Part shown: positions 27,802 through 37,028 of the stretch, in pieces
Numbering within the stretch: position 1 is the stretch's first letter
How the letters are laid out: every line of letters starts with the position of its first letter
Source of the DNA: an uncultured Bacilli bacterium
GTDB taxonomy: Bacteria; Bacillota_I; Bacilli_A; RF39; UBA660
Assembly: GCA_910589335.1 (NCBI GenBank)
Contig: CAJUTW010000009.1
Span: 1-40,100, forward strand
Length of the DNA: 40,100 nucleotides
Direction of reading: 5' to 3'
The notes under the pieces: generated by a model
Databases searched by the model: none
Told to the model about the DNA's origin: nothing
What the model saw: the letters and a program-made list of their open reading frames with translations, nothing else
Position numbers and translations under genes: made by a program

Positions 27802-28030
27802 AAAAAAAAATTATTATAAACATAAGGACGACTTAAATCGCGGTACCACCTTACTTTATAATAATTATTATACACTTAAATAGATAACGCCTATTAGCGA
27901 CTATACCTACATATCGATATAGTAGTTCAGAAGCCATACTTTAATACAAAATCTTTCCTCTTTTCCACCATCCGAGTTCTCTAATAAAGATTTACAAGTA
28001 AAAAAGCTCTTCATCAAAACTTTTTTTAAT
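27802..28030 (-). promoter_or_regulatory. T-box riboswitch leader of metG (AUG specifier)
   Basis: On the minus strand the T-box core AAGGTGGTACCGCG is seen at 27852-27839, with CGTCCTTA downstream closing the antiterminator. Upstream is a Stem I region with TTAGAGAACTCGG (AG-box type) and GGTGG. The likely specifier codon ATG is at 27937-27935, just before GCTTCTGAAC, as expected for tRNA(Met). Termination probably uses the U-run at 27810-27802 with the TTTATAATAA arm at 27820-27811. Uncharged tRNA(Met) should favour the antiterminator and metG expression. Stem borders are approximate. Confidence 0.93.
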
Positions 28031-28036
28031 GTTCAT

Positions 28037-28065
28037 AGTATAACATACAACTCTTTTTTTAGCAA
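28037..28065 (-). promoter_or_regulatory. Promoter of the metG T-box leader
   Basis: Minus strand: -35 TTGCTA at 28065-28060, 17 bp, -10 TATACT at 28042-28037, placing the transcript start near 28030, right before Stem I of the T-box. Confidence 0.7.
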
Positions 28066-28074
28066 GAGATTTAA

Positions 28075-28743
28075 CTACTCACCTAAATTATCATTTAAAA
28101 GTCTCGAATTATTAAGTGTAAACAAATATCTCTCAGATTGTTCTTTAGTACCATTAATCAAAGTAGTATCTTTAACCAATATTTTAAAATCAATATTATC
28201 AAGTAATTGTTTCTGATAACTACCTTTAACATATTTTGAAACTCCTGAAACTATCTTACTTCTTATATCTTCATTAGTATCATTAATAAATATATTTTCC
28301 ATTTTTTTCAAAACTTCATTTTCAAAAGATTCTTTAAGTTGATTTTTTATAAGTTTCTTTATTTCTTTATTTACACTAATAAAATCTTTCTTATTAATTT
28401 TAATAACTTCACTATCTTTTAAAATTTCTAAACTTTTTACTTTATTAGATAATTCATCAATACGAATCTCTTTTATCTTATCAAAACACTTTTCATTATT
28501 AGTTCTATAAGCATCTAAAATTATATCAAGTTGTTCTATATTTAAAATAATTTTATTCTTTTTAGCTAAATCCAAAAACTTACTTTTAATTAAATCCATA
28601 GAATCAAGTGGCGGTTTTCTTGTCAAAGACATAATATCTTCATCAACAAGGACATTAGTATTATTTTTAATATTTTCTAAAATTGCATTTTTATAACTTT
28701 CAATATGCTGTTCTTTTAATTTTTTTATTGTTTCATCTTCCAT
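28075..28743 (-). CDS. Unrecognised helical protein between mfd and metG
   Basis: 222 aa, Lys/Glu/Ile-rich, predicted almost entirely helical, with no signal peptide or TM. I do not recognise the family. It follows mfd by 43 bp with a good AGGAG site, so it is probably in the mfd operon and could serve DNA repair or transcription, but that is context only. In Bacillus this position downstream of mfd holds spoVT and others; this is not SpoVT, which would show an AbrB-type N-terminus. Confidence 0.75.
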   Translation of the reverse strand: MEDETIKKLKEQHIESYKNAILENIKNNTNVLVDEDIMSLTRKPPLDSMDLIKSKFLDLAKKNKIILNIEQLDIILDAYRTNNEKCFDKIKEIRIDELSNKVKSLEILKDSEVIKINKKDFISVNKEIKKLIKNQLKESFENEVLKKMENIFINDTNEDIRSKIVSGVSKYVKGSYQKQLLDNIDFKILVKDTTLINGTKEQSERYLFTLNNSRLLNDNLGE

Positions 28744-28786
28744 TTACTACACTCCTAGTATATTAAATTTAACAATTAGAAAAATA

Positions 28787-31700
28787 TTAGTCAATACTCT
28801 TAAGACACTTTTCTAAAATTTTATCTAATAATTCTACTAAATAATATACAGGATGCTTTTCTAATTTAATAATATCCAAAATTATAATTAAATTACTTCC
28901 TCGACTAATAAATCTAAACATATTTGTAATATAAAAAGCTTCCATAAATATTTCTTCTGTATTTAAATTTTTAACAATTTCATCAGGAAAAACCATTTCA
29001 ATAGAATTCTTTGTCTGTCTAACCTTTGTTAAACCTATTCTTTTAGCAAGTTTTTCAAACCACTCCTCATACATATAAATAATTAAATCCTCATTTAATT
29101 TACCAAATCTATCTTCAAGTTCTGCTTTTACACTATTAAAAGTTTCTAAATTATTAATTGTATTTATTTTTCTATGTATTTCTATTTTCAATTCATCTTG
29201 TGAAACATAATTATCATCTATATGAGTAGCAACACTTATAAGTGGTTTAGTATCCTCTTCATCAATTTCTTCTACATAGTCATCTTTTCTTCTTAAAACT
29301 TCATCATTTAACATTTTTAAATATAAATCAATTCCAACACTATCTATAAAACCAGCTTGTTCACTACCTAATATATCTCCTGCTCCTCTAATAGATAAAT
29401 CACGAGTAGCTATTGAAAATCCACTACCAAGTTCTGTAAATTCTTTTATAACATTAAGTCTTTTAACTGCTGTTTCAGTTAAAGATTTAAAAGGCTGATA
29501 CATCAAATATGCATAAGCAAATTTATCACTTCGACCAACTCTTCCTCTAATTTGATATAACTGACTAAGACCAAATTTATCAGCATCTATAACAATTAAC
29601 GTATTAACATTCGGTATATCTATTCCCGTTTCAATAATTGTTGTACAAATTAAAATATCAAACTCATAATTTATAAATTTATAAATAGTATTTTCTAATT
29701 CATCTTTATTCATTTGTCCATGAGCTATTGCAATTCTAGCATCTGGAACTATATTTTGAATCTTCATTGAGAACTCAGTAATTGATTGTACCCGATTATA
29801 TAAAATAAAAACTTGTCCATTACGAGATAATTCTTTATAAATAGCATCTTTTAAAATTTGTTTACTCTCTTCAACCACATAAGTTTGAACTGGATATCTA
29901 TTAACAGGTGGCGTTTCTATTAGCGATAAGCTTCTTATACCCACTAAAGACATCTGTAAAGTTCTAGGTATTGGAGTAGCTGTTAATGTTAAAACATCAA
30001 TATTTGATTTATATTGCTTTATCTTTTCTTTATGAGCAACTCCAAATCTTTGTTCTTCATCTATTATTAATAATCCTAAATTTTTTAAAACAACATCATT
30101 ACTTAGTAGTCTATGAGTACCAAAAACTAAATCAATAACACCCGTTTTTAAACCATCTAAAGTTTCTCTAACTTCTTTTGGCGTAGAAAATCTATTTAAT
30201 AAAGCAATTGAAACAGGAAAATTTTTAAATCTTTCTTTAGCATTGACATAATGCTGATTTGAAAGAATTGTTGTTGGACAAAGAAATAAAACTTGTTTAG
30301 AATCAAGAATAGCTTTAAAAGCCGCTACAAAAGCAACTTCTGTTTTACCAAAACCAACATCTCCACACAATAATCTATCCATAGGAGTAGACGATTCCAT
30401 GTTTTCTTTAATTTGAGAAATTGCATTTATTTGATCTTTTGTTAATTGATACGGAAAATCATTTTCAAAATCATGCATCATTTCACAATCTTTTGAAAAA
30501 GCAAATCCTTTCTTTAATTCTCTCTCAGAATATAATTTAAGCAACTCCTGAGCCATATCCACAACCTTAGATTTAACTCTTGCCTTAGTCTTTTGCCATT
30601 CAACTCCACCCAATTTATTAACTTTAGGAGAAATTCCTTCTCTACCAGAATATTTACTTAACAAATCAATTTTTTCAACAGGAATATACATCTTATCTGT
30701 TCCTTGATATAACACTTCTAAATAATCTTTACTTATTCCAGATAAACTTAAAGTCTTTATACCATTATAAACACCTATTCCATGTATATTATGAACAACA
30801 TAATCTCCAATCTCTAATTTATTAATATCTCTAATAGCAGTAGAATATTTAAATTTAGTATTATATTTTTTCTTTTGTTCACTTTTATTAAACAATTCAT
30901 TAGCAGTTAAAAAAACATAATCTAAAAAAACAAATCCTTGACTATATTCACCTTCAATAAGATTAACTTTTCCTTTGTAAATATTTTCAAAAGAAGTTTC
31001 AAAAGCATTCATATTAAGATGCTTTAAAATACTTTTTATTTGAAACTTTTTTAAACATATTAAAACAGTTTTTCCACTATTTATTGAATTATTTATATAT
31101 TTATTAATACTTTCTGCATTTTCTGAAAAATTATTTATCGTTTTAACCATAAAGTTATGAGACGAAGTAATATATTTTTCATTTATTATATTAGAAAGTG
31201 AAGAATAATATATTGGATAATCCACATTTAATTCATTAAAAGAATTCATATAATTATATTTAAAATCTATATCTTTTTCATTTTTATAAGTTATAGTTTC
31301 TTCCATAATATTAATAAAACTATTTTTTAACTGTTCATAATCTTTGAACAAGGTAAAACATTCACCTAAATAAGAACTTATATTTGTTACTGAACTATAA
31401 ACTTGTAAATACTTTTGTTTACCAAAATGTTCATCTATTACTTCTTTATCAGTCAAAAACTCAAAATAAGGTTTAATAATTATTTTTTCGCTAGATTTTA
31501 TAGATTTTTGCGTTTGACTATCAAAATATCTAATTGATTCTATTAAATCATCAAAGAATTCTATACGAATTGGATTATTTTCATCTATTGGAAAAACATC
31601 AACAACATAACCCCTTGCTCCTACTTCTCCTGTTTTATTAACTATAGTATCCTGATTATATCCTAAAGAAACTAACTTTTCTACTAATTTATTTGGAGCA

Positions 31701-32101
31701 ATAACATCACCAACAGATAGTTTTAAAATACTTTTTTCATAGTCTTCTTTTTCAGGTAAATAACGTAAATACCCCATTAAATTAGTAATAATTATACATT
31801 TTTTACCACTAATAATAGTATTTAAAGATTCTAAACGGTTAATTTTTAAATCAGGTGATATAGCAATAGCTTCACTAGTTAAAAAATCATCCATTGGAAA
31901 TAATAAAACATTATTATTATAATTAGATAAAGAATTATAAAGCTTATTTGCCTCAAATAAACTATTTACCACTATCAAAATATTTTTATCAAAAGAATTA
32001 TATAAATAATTTGAAAATACACAAAAAAACTCATCGGTAAGATTATATATACCCATGCCTTTTTCTATTTTAACATTAATTAAATTATCAAAAAAATTCA
32101 T
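28787..32101 (-). CDS. mfd: Transcription-repair coupling factor Mfd
   Basis: About 1,104 aa. Removes RNA polymerase stalled at DNA lesions and recruits UvrA. Order: UvrB-homology N-terminal region (including VVDVFPIDENNPIRIEFFDD), RNA-polymerase interaction domain around GDYVVHNIHGIGVYNG (about 440), RecG-like translocase with Walker A GDVGFGKTE (about 580) and DEEQRFGV, motif VI region QIRGRVGRSDKFAYAY, and the C-terminal TRCF domain. I start at the ATG at 32101, with AGGTG 7 nt upstream; an in-frame GTG at 32110 overlapping the pth stop is possible. It follows pth directly, as in Bacillus. Confidence 0.97.
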   Translation of the reverse strand: MNFFDNLINVKIEKGMGIYNLTDEFFCVFSNYLYNSFDKNILIVVNSLFEANKLYNSLSNYNNNVLLFPMDDFLTSEAIAISPDLKINRLESLNTIISGKKCIIITNLMGYLRYLPEKEDYEKSILKLSVGDVIAPNKLVEKLVSLGYNQDTIVNKTGEVGARGYVVDVFPIDENNPIRIEFFDDLIESIRYFDSQTQKSIKSSEKIIIKPYFEFLTDKEVIDEHFGKQKYLQVYSSVTNISSYLGECFTLFKDYEQLKNSFINIMEETITYKNEKDIDFKYNYMNSFNELNVDYPIYYSSLSNIINEKYITSSHNFMVKTINNFSENAESINKYINNSINSGKTVLICLKKFQIKSILKHLNMNAFETSFENIYKGKVNLIEGEYSQGFVFLDYVFLTANELFNKSEQKKKYNTKFKYSTAIRDINKLEIGDYVVHNIHGIGVYNGIKTLSLSGISKDYLEVLYQGTDKMYIPVEKIDLLSKYSGREGISPKVNKLGGVEWQKTKARVKSKVVDMAQELLKLYSERELKKGFAFSKDCEMMHDFENDFPYQLTKDQINAISQIKENMESSTPMDRLLCGDVGFGKTEVAFVAAFKAILDSKQVLFLCPTTILSNQHYVNAKERFKNFPVSIALLNRFSTPKEVRETLDGLKTGVIDLVFGTHRLLSNDVVLKNLGLLIIDEEQRFGVAHKEKIKQYKSNIDVLTLTATPIPRTLQMSLVGIRSLSLIETPPVNRYPVQTYVVEESKQILKDAIYKELSRNGQVFILYNRVQSITEFSMKIQNIVPDARIAIAHGQMNKDELENTIYKFINYEFDILICTTIIETGIDIPNVNTLIVIDADKFGLSQLYQIRGRVGRSDKFAYAYLMYQPFKSLTETAVKRLNVIKEFTELGSGFSIATRDLSIRGAGDILGSEQAGFIDSVGIDLYLKMLNDEVLRRKDDYVEEIDEEDTKPLISVATHIDDNYVSQDELKIEIHRKINTINNLETFNSVKAELEDRFGKLNEDLIIYMYEEWFEKLAKRIGLTKVRQTKNSIEMVFPDEIVKNLNTEEIFMEAFYITNMFRFISRGSNLIIILDIIKLEKHPVYYLVELLDKILEKCLKSID

Positions 32102-32106
32102 ATTAA

Positions 32107-32676
32107 TCACCTGTTCTTACGATTATATTTATTCATTAAATCAGAAAAAGGTAATACAAAAAAATCATCCAAAACATTAAGCAATTCTATAAATAAATCT
32201 TCAAGCACTTTTTTATCATTATTTGAAAATTTACCTAAAACATAATCTCTACAATCAATGCTTTTATTATTAGATATACCGATTTTTAATCTTTTATAAT
32301 TATTAGTTCCTAAATTTCTCTCTATATCTTTTAAACCATTATGTCCACCACTAGATCCTTTTGATCTTAATTTAAAATTACCAACAGATAAATCTAAATC
32401 ATCAGAAATAATCAAAACATCTTCTATATCTATATCAAAATAATCAATAAACTTTCTAACTACTCCTCCACTAAGATTCATAAAAGATTGTGGTTTTAAA
32501 AAAATAACTTTTTCGTTTTTATATAAAGTTTGAATAAATAATCCATTAAATTTATTATTCCATTTATCATTAATACTATTATTTTTTAAACACATATCTA
32601 TTAAATTAAAACCAACATTATGTCTAGTATTTTCATATTCACGACCAGGATTACCTAATCCAACTACTAATTTCAT
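32107..32676 (-). CDS. pth: Peptidyl-tRNA hydrolase
   Basis: 189 aa. Recycles peptidyl-tRNA released from ribosomes. The N-terminus KLVVGLGNPGREYENTRHNV is the family signature with catalytic H19 (His20 in E. coli). KPQSFMNLSGG (61-71), SDDLDLSVGNFKLRSKGSSG (91-110) and HNGLKDIE complete the active-site region. It overlaps rsmI by 4 bp and is followed by mfd, forming one tight operon. Confidence 0.98.
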   Translation of the reverse strand: MKLVVGLGNPGREYENTRHNVGFNLIDMCLKNNSINDKWNNKFNGLFIQTLYKNEKVIFLKPQSFMNLSGGVVRKFIDYFDIDIEDVLIISDDLDLSVGNFKLRSKGSSGGHNGLKDIERNLGTNNYKRLKIGISNNKSIDCRDYVLGKFSNNDKKVLEDLFIELLNVLDDFFVLPFSDLMNKYNRKNR

Positions 32677-33521
32677 TTCAATCCCTTCCTATCATGATAT
32701 TCTTTATAAACAACTGATTTTGCAACATTACGTTCCTTAGCTACAATTTTTATTGCATCTTTTTCATTTATACCATCATCTAAATATATTTTAACATGTT
32801 CTAAAATATCTAAATTACTATAATCAACTTTTTCTTTATTACCCGAAACAACTATAACGAATTCACCTTTCATTTTCAAAACCAAAGGTATGACATTACT
32901 AATTTTATCTCTAACAATTTCTTCATAAATTTTAGAAAGCTCTCGAGCGATAGCAATTTCTCTATCTCCAAAAACCTCAAGCATATTATTTAAAGTATTT
33001 AAAATTCTATGTACAGACTCGTAAAAAATCATTGTAAATTTATAATCTTTTAATGATTTTAATTCAGAAATTTGCTTACTATTTTTTGAACTTAAAAAAC
33101 CATAAAAAAGAAAAGGAGATGGTTCCAATCCAGACATTGTAAGAGCAGGAACAAAAGCTGTAGCACCTGGTAAACTTATAACATTAAAACCTGCACTAAT
33201 AACACCATTTGAAATAATATATCCTGGATCACTAATAATTGGAGTTCCCTGATCAGTAACAAGTCCTATATTTAAGCCTTTTCTAAGCATTTCCACAACT
33301 TCATCAATAATTTTATTTTCATTAAATTCATGACAACTAATAAGCCTTTTACTAATATTATAATTTTTTAATAAAATGCCTGTATCTCTAGTATCTTCAC
33401 ACAAAATTACATCAACCATTTTTAATGTATTTAAAGCTCTAATAGTTATATCATCTAAATTACCAATAGGTGTTGGAATTAAATATAAACTTGCTCTATC
33501 ATCATAACTTCTTTGTATCAT
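32673..33521 (-). CDS. rsmI: 16S rRNA C1402 2'-O-methyltransferase RsmI
   Basis: 282 aa. Tetrapyrrole-methylase fold enzyme that 2'-O-methylates C1402 in the decoding centre of 16S rRNA. The start LYLIPTPIGNLDDITIRAL and CEDTRDTGILLKNYNI are diagnostic, followed by SDPGYIIS and the LPGATAFVPALTMSGL loop. The C-terminal small domain (about 230-282) is present. The 4-bp overlaps with both trmN6 and pth indicate translational coupling. Confidence 0.97.
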   Translation of the reverse strand: MIQRSYDDRASLYLIPTPIGNLDDITIRALNTLKMVDVILCEDTRDTGILLKNYNISKRLISCHEFNENKIIDEVVEMLRKGLNIGLVTDQGTPIISDPGYIISNGVISAGFNVISLPGATAFVPALTMSGLEPSPFLFYGFLSSKNSKQISELKSLKDYKFTMIFYESVHRILNTLNNMLEVFGDREIAIARELSKIYEEIVRDKISNVIPLVLKMKGEFVIVVSGNKEKVDYSNLDILEHVKIYLDDGINEKDAIKIVAKERNVAKSVVYKEYHDRKGLK

Positions 33522-34246
33522 TTTCTAACCTCTCTTTGAAGTAAACCATATTCCATAGTATATGTTCCATCTTCATTAAACATAATAAGTGGTTTTTCTA
33601 TTATTAAACCTGCTTTTCCATTTTTTTGACCTTCAATTACAATCAAAGTAGAGATTTTATTTATAGATTCATATATAAATTTAATTCTCTTTGGTTCAAT
33701 ATTATTTTTCCTAAATTCAGTCAAAATATCCATTAATCTATCACTTCTATGAACTATTGTCAAACTACCATTATCTTTTAAAACTTTCTTAGCACACAAA
33801 CAAACTTCTGCTAAATTAATTTTTATCTCATGACGAGCTACCATTTTTTCAAAACATTCATTTTTTTTATTATTACTTTCTATTTTAAAATAAGGAGGAT
33901 TGCAAACAACAGCATCATAATAATTTAAGTGATTTTTAGAAAACACTTTTACATCTTCATTAAACATTTTTATTCTTTTTTCTAAATTATTATATTTAAT
34001 AGATTTTAAAGCTAAATCATATAATTTCTTTTGTATTTCTATTCCATCAATAGTAGCTAAAGTACGTTTTGTTAGAATCAAAGAAACAATTCCATTACCA
34101 GAACAAAAATCAGCTACTTTTTTATCCCGTAATCGAATATTACAATAATTTGCTAAAATTATACTATCTAATGAAAAAGTAAAAAATTCATCATCCTGAT
34201 AAATTTTTAAATTCTCATAACCTAATACATCATTAAGCCTCTTCAT
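33518..34246 (-). CDS. trmN6: tRNA1(Val) A37 N6-methyltransferase-like (TrmN6/YabB)
   Basis: 242 aa. A class I SAM methyltransferase. The SAM motif is VADFCSGNGIVSLIL and the adenine-N6 catalytic motif is NPPY in VVCNPPYFK (about 116-119), as in YfiC/TrmN6. It lies between yaaT and rsmI as yabB does in Bacillus. Two ATGs stand in tandem; the second, at 34246, sits 6 nt from AGGAG and is preferred. The start overlaps the yaaT end. The tRNA target is inferred from the family. Confidence 0.92.
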   Translation of the reverse strand: MKRLNDVLGYENLKIYQDDEFFTFSLDSIILANYCNIRLRDKKVADFCSGNGIVSLILTKRTLATIDGIEIQKKLYDLALKSIKYNNLEKRIKMFNEDVKVFSKNHLNYYDAVVCNPPYFKIESNNKKNECFEKMVARHEIKINLAEVCLCAKKVLKDNGSLTIVHRSDRLMDILTEFRKNNIEPKRIKFIYESINKISTLIVIEGQKNGKAGLIIEKPLIMFNEDGTYTMEYGLLQREVRK

Positions 34247-35036
34247 CATTATCTCCTAAAGAAAATGTTATAATTCCTTTTTCTTTTAAATCTACTGAAT
34301 ATTTTTTATTAAAAACATCAATATTCACAACTTTTCCTAACCCTTGAGAAGTTTTAATGACATTTCCTAGTTTTGGAAAATCTTTTTTTAACTCAGTATA
34401 AGTTTCATTTTCATAACCTAAACAACACAATAATCTACCACATATTCCATTTATTTTAGAAGGATTTAAAGCTAACATTTGATTTTTTGCCATATTTATT
34501 GAAACACTATTAAAATCTGTTAAGAAAGTATTACAACAAAGAAACAATCCACAAGGACCTATTCCACCTATTTTTTTAGCTTTATCTCTTACACCAATTT
34601 GTCTCAATTCAATTCTTGTTTTATACTTTTGAGCTAATTTTTTTACTAAATCCCTAAAATCAACTCTTGTATCAGATAAAAAAGAAAAAATAAGTTGTGA
34701 ATTATCTAAGAAAAAATACGCATCTATAAAATTCATGTCAAGATTTAACTCTTTACTCAATTTTTTTGCATCATTTAAAGCTTTTTTAGAAAGTTTTAAG
34801 TTATTGTCTTTTTTTATAATATCCGCCTTTGTAACTTTTCTTAAAACTTTTAAAAGTGGTAACACCAAATTTTCTTCTTTTTCCAAATATTTTTCTTTTA
34901 TAATTCTAACTAAAATTTCATTACCTTCTATTTCTAAAACTACTAAATCATCAATTTTTAAATCTACTATATCTGTAGATAAATAATAAATACTTTTTGA
35001 ATTATCATCTATTGCTACAACAACATCAATCATCAC
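34233..35036 (-). CDS. ricT: YaaT/RicT (PSP1 domain) Fe-S protein
   Basis: 267 aa. With RlbA/YlbF and YmcA it forms the Y-complex that in B. subtilis speeds mRNA processing by RNase Y and affects sporulation and competence. The six cysteines that bind Fe-S clusters are all present: C162, C167, C168 in GPCGLFLCC and C199, C204, C205 in GICGRLLCC. The PSP1 domain covers about 60-150. It overlaps holB by 11 bp. Confidence 0.95.
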   Translation of the reverse strand: MMIDVVVAIDDNSKSIYYLSTDIVDLKIDDLVVLEIEGNEILVRIIKEKYLEKEENLVLPLLKVLRKVTKADIIKKDNNLKLSKKALNDAKKLSKELNLDMNFIDAYFFLDNSQLIFSFLSDTRVDFRDLVKKLAQKYKTRIELRQIGVRDKAKKIGGIGPCGLFLCCNTFLTDFNSVSINMAKNQMLALNPSKINGICGRLLCCLGYENETYTELKKDFPKLGNVIKTSQGLGKVVNIDVFNKKYSVDLKEKGIITFSLGDNDEEA

Positions 35037-35883
35037 AACTTCCCCCTACTAACTTAGAAAAGAAAGAATCCAACCATAATTTAAAATTAACATTAAATTC
35101 AAGTTTAGGTATTTCCTCTTCTATAATAGAAATATATTTTATAATATCTTTATCATCACATTTTTTTAAAAGTACGTTTAAATCTTCTTCTGCTTTTTCT
35201 AAAGATTTCTCAAATTTACAATTTAAATAATTTATAAATATATGCTCAATTTTTTGTAATTTCTCTTTAAAAATAGTTTTATCAACAATTTCTTTATTCA
35301 TTAAATAATTATATTGCAAAAAAAAGTTATTAGGATTTATAAAACATTCAATTAAATCCATAATTTCATCTTCTTTTTCTATATTATAGATATCTTCTTT
35401 TAAATTTAATATTTGACATCTTGATAAAATTGTATCCAATACATGATATCTGTTATCTGTAATTAAAAGTGCTATAATATCTTCTTCTGGTTCTTCTAAA
35501 AACTTCAACATAGTGTTAGCAGATGAAGAATTTAATCTTTCAGCTTTATTTATAATATAAATTCTTTTTTTTCCTAATAATGATTTATTATTATACTCTT
35601 TTTGTAACTCCAATAACTGAGTCTTTTTTATCCAATTTCCATCTGGTTCAATAATTTTAATATCTGGATAATTATTATTATCTATTAATTTGACAATATT
35701 ATTATTCTTATCTATTTTTTGATATAAACAATCACATAATATCATTTTAATAAAATCATAAATATAAATCATATCTTTATCATTATCAATTTCTATTAAA
35801 TAAGCATGAGAAACTCGTTTATACTCAATTATTTTATCAATGTAATCTATAAATTTTTTTTTAACAATTGATAATTCCTGCAT
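35026..35883 (-). CDS. holB: DNA polymerase III delta' subunit
   Basis: 285 aa. Part of the clamp loader together with the dnaX product. It begins with a divergent nucleotide-fold domain (FIDYIDKIIEYKRVSHAYLI) without a Walker A motif, normal for delta'. The RIYIINKAERLNSSSANTML and LKFLEEPEEDIIALLITDNR segments are conserved, ending in the TILSRCQ arginine-finger motif (SRC). It is short but complete. It lies between bofA and yaaT. In Bacillus tmk, darA and yaaR come just before; they are missing here. Confidence 0.93.
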   Translation of the reverse strand: MQELSIVKKKFIDYIDKIIEYKRVSHAYLIEIDNDKDMIYIYDFIKMILCDCLYQKIDKNNNIVKLIDNNNYPDIKIIEPDGNWIKKTQLLELQKEYNNKSLLGKKRIYIINKAERLNSSSANTMLKFLEEPEEDIIALLITDNRYHVLDTILSRCQILNLKEDIYNIEKEDEIMDLIECFINPNNFFLQYNYLMNKEIVDKTIFKEKLQKIEHIFINYLNCKFEKSLEKAEEDLNVLLKKCDDKDIIKYISIIEEEIPKLEFNVNFKLWLDSFFSKLVGGSCDD

Positions 35884-35890
35884 TTTTACC

Positions 35891-36076
35891 TCACAAAAAT
35901 AAATATTTAAATAACACTAAACCAAATAATCCACTTGAACCTAAACTTGTAACTGTAAAAACAGTAAATAAATTAAAAGGTAAAAGTAAATTAAAATTAA
36001 CTGCTATAAGATTATAACCGTATAAAACAAATGATGAAATAACTATTTTTTTTAATAAATAATATATAAATTTCAT
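35891..36076 (-). CDS. bofA: BofA-like inhibitor of pro-sigma-K processing
   Basis: 61 aa with two membrane segments (about 10-30 and 38-60). BofA holds the SpoIVFB protease inactive in the outer forespore membrane until the right stage. The second half, NLLLPFNLFTVFTVTSLGSS followed by GLFGLVLFKYLFL, matches the P-x-N-x-x-T-x-x-x-x-x-x-L-G-x-x-G pattern of BofA. Its position right after recR is as in Bacillus. AAAGGAG lies at a good distance from the ATG. It is shorter than the B. subtilis protein (87 aa), lacking the first segment. Confidence 0.85.
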   Translation of the reverse strand: MKFIYYLLKKIVISSFVLYGYNLIAVNFNLLLPFNLFTVFTVTSLGSSGLFGLVLFKYLFL

Positions 36077-36115
36077 AAATTCTCCTTTGTAAAAGATTAT
36101 GAAATAAAAATATTA

Positions 36116-36712
36116 TTATTCTATTTCTTTTCGATCATTCAAAGCTCTTTCTAAAGTTAAACTATCAACATATTCCATATCAGCACCAATTGGAACTCCA
36201 CTCGCAAGACGAGTAATTTTAATATTTATACCATCTAATATTTTCTTAACATATAAAGCTGTTGTCTCGCCCTCAATACTAGGTTTAAAAGCAAAAATTA
36301 TCTCTTCATATTTTTCTTTTTGAATACGATCAAGTAATTTATCGATACCAATATCTTCTGGATTTACACCATCAAGAGGAGAAATTAAACCTTCTAAAAC
36401 ATGGTATTTTCCATTAAACATGCCTAACTTCTCAAATAAAAAAACACTTTTAGTATCTTCTACAACACATAATACCTTTGAATTACGAGTAGAATCAGAG
36501 CAAATATAACAAAAATCATTTTCAGTCAATGTATTACAAGTTTGACACTTATGTACCTTATCTTTAACATCAACTAAACTACTAGAAAATAATTCAATTT
36601 GCTCATCTTCTAATTCTAAAATAGAAAAAGCTAATCTCTCAGCTGTCTTTTCACCTATACCTGGTAAATATTTAAAAGACTCTATTAAACTTTTAATACT
36701 CTCAGGATACAT
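36116..36712 (-). CDS. recR: Recombination protein RecR
   Basis: 198 aa. Works with RecF and RecO to load RecA at single-strand gaps. N-terminal helix-hairpin-helix (FKYLPGIGEKTAERLAF), four-Cys zinc finger C56, C59, C68, C71, then a Toprim domain with VVEDTKSVFLFEKLG and the C-terminal LASGVPIGADMEYVDSLTL Walker-B-like region. It follows ybaB by 5 bp, as in the dnaX-ybaB-recR operon of many bacteria. Confidence 0.98.
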   Translation of the reverse strand: MYPESIKSLIESFKYLPGIGEKTAERLAFSILELEDEQIELFSSSLVDVKDKVHKCQTCNTLTENDFCYICSDSTRNSKVLCVVEDTKSVFLFEKLGMFNGKYHVLEGLISPLDGVNPEDIGIDKLLDRIQKEKYEEIIFAFKPSIEGETTALYVKKILDGINIKITRLASGVPIGADMEYVDSLTLERALNDRKEIE

Positions 36713-36717
36713 AAAAT

Positions 36718-37014
36718 CTAAAATAAACCTGGAATATTACCAAATTTTCCCATCTTTTTTTCTGTCATGTCATCTATTTTTTTATTTGCATCATTTATAG
36801 CTACAACTATCATATCTTCTAAAACTTCAATATCATCTTTATCTAAAGAATCTTCAGCATTTATTTCTACTTTTACAACTTCTTTAGTTCCTTTTAATGT
36901 AACTTTTACTAAAGAACTTTCCCCAATAAAATCTGTATTATCTATTTCATCTTTTACTTTCATCATATCTTTTTGTAAAGCTTGAGCTTGCTTTAACATT
37001 GCTTGCATATTCAT
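36718..37014 (-). CDS. ybaB: Nucleoid-associated protein, YbaB/EbfC family
   Basis: 98 aa. A small dimeric DNA-binding protein. Family features: MQAMLKQAQALQKDMMKVKD at the N-terminus, VKVTLKGTKEVVKVEIN in the middle, and a C-terminus with GNIPGLF matching the usual G-G-L/M-PGLF ending. It is encoded between dnaX and recR, the standard arrangement. Confidence 0.97.
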   Translation of the reverse strand: MNMQAMLKQAQALQKDMMKVKDEIDNTDFIGESSLVKVTLKGTKEVVKVEINAEDSLDKDDIEVLEDMIVVAINDANKKIDDMTEKKMGKFGNIPGLF

Positions 37015-37028
37015 TTTTCATCTCTCCT

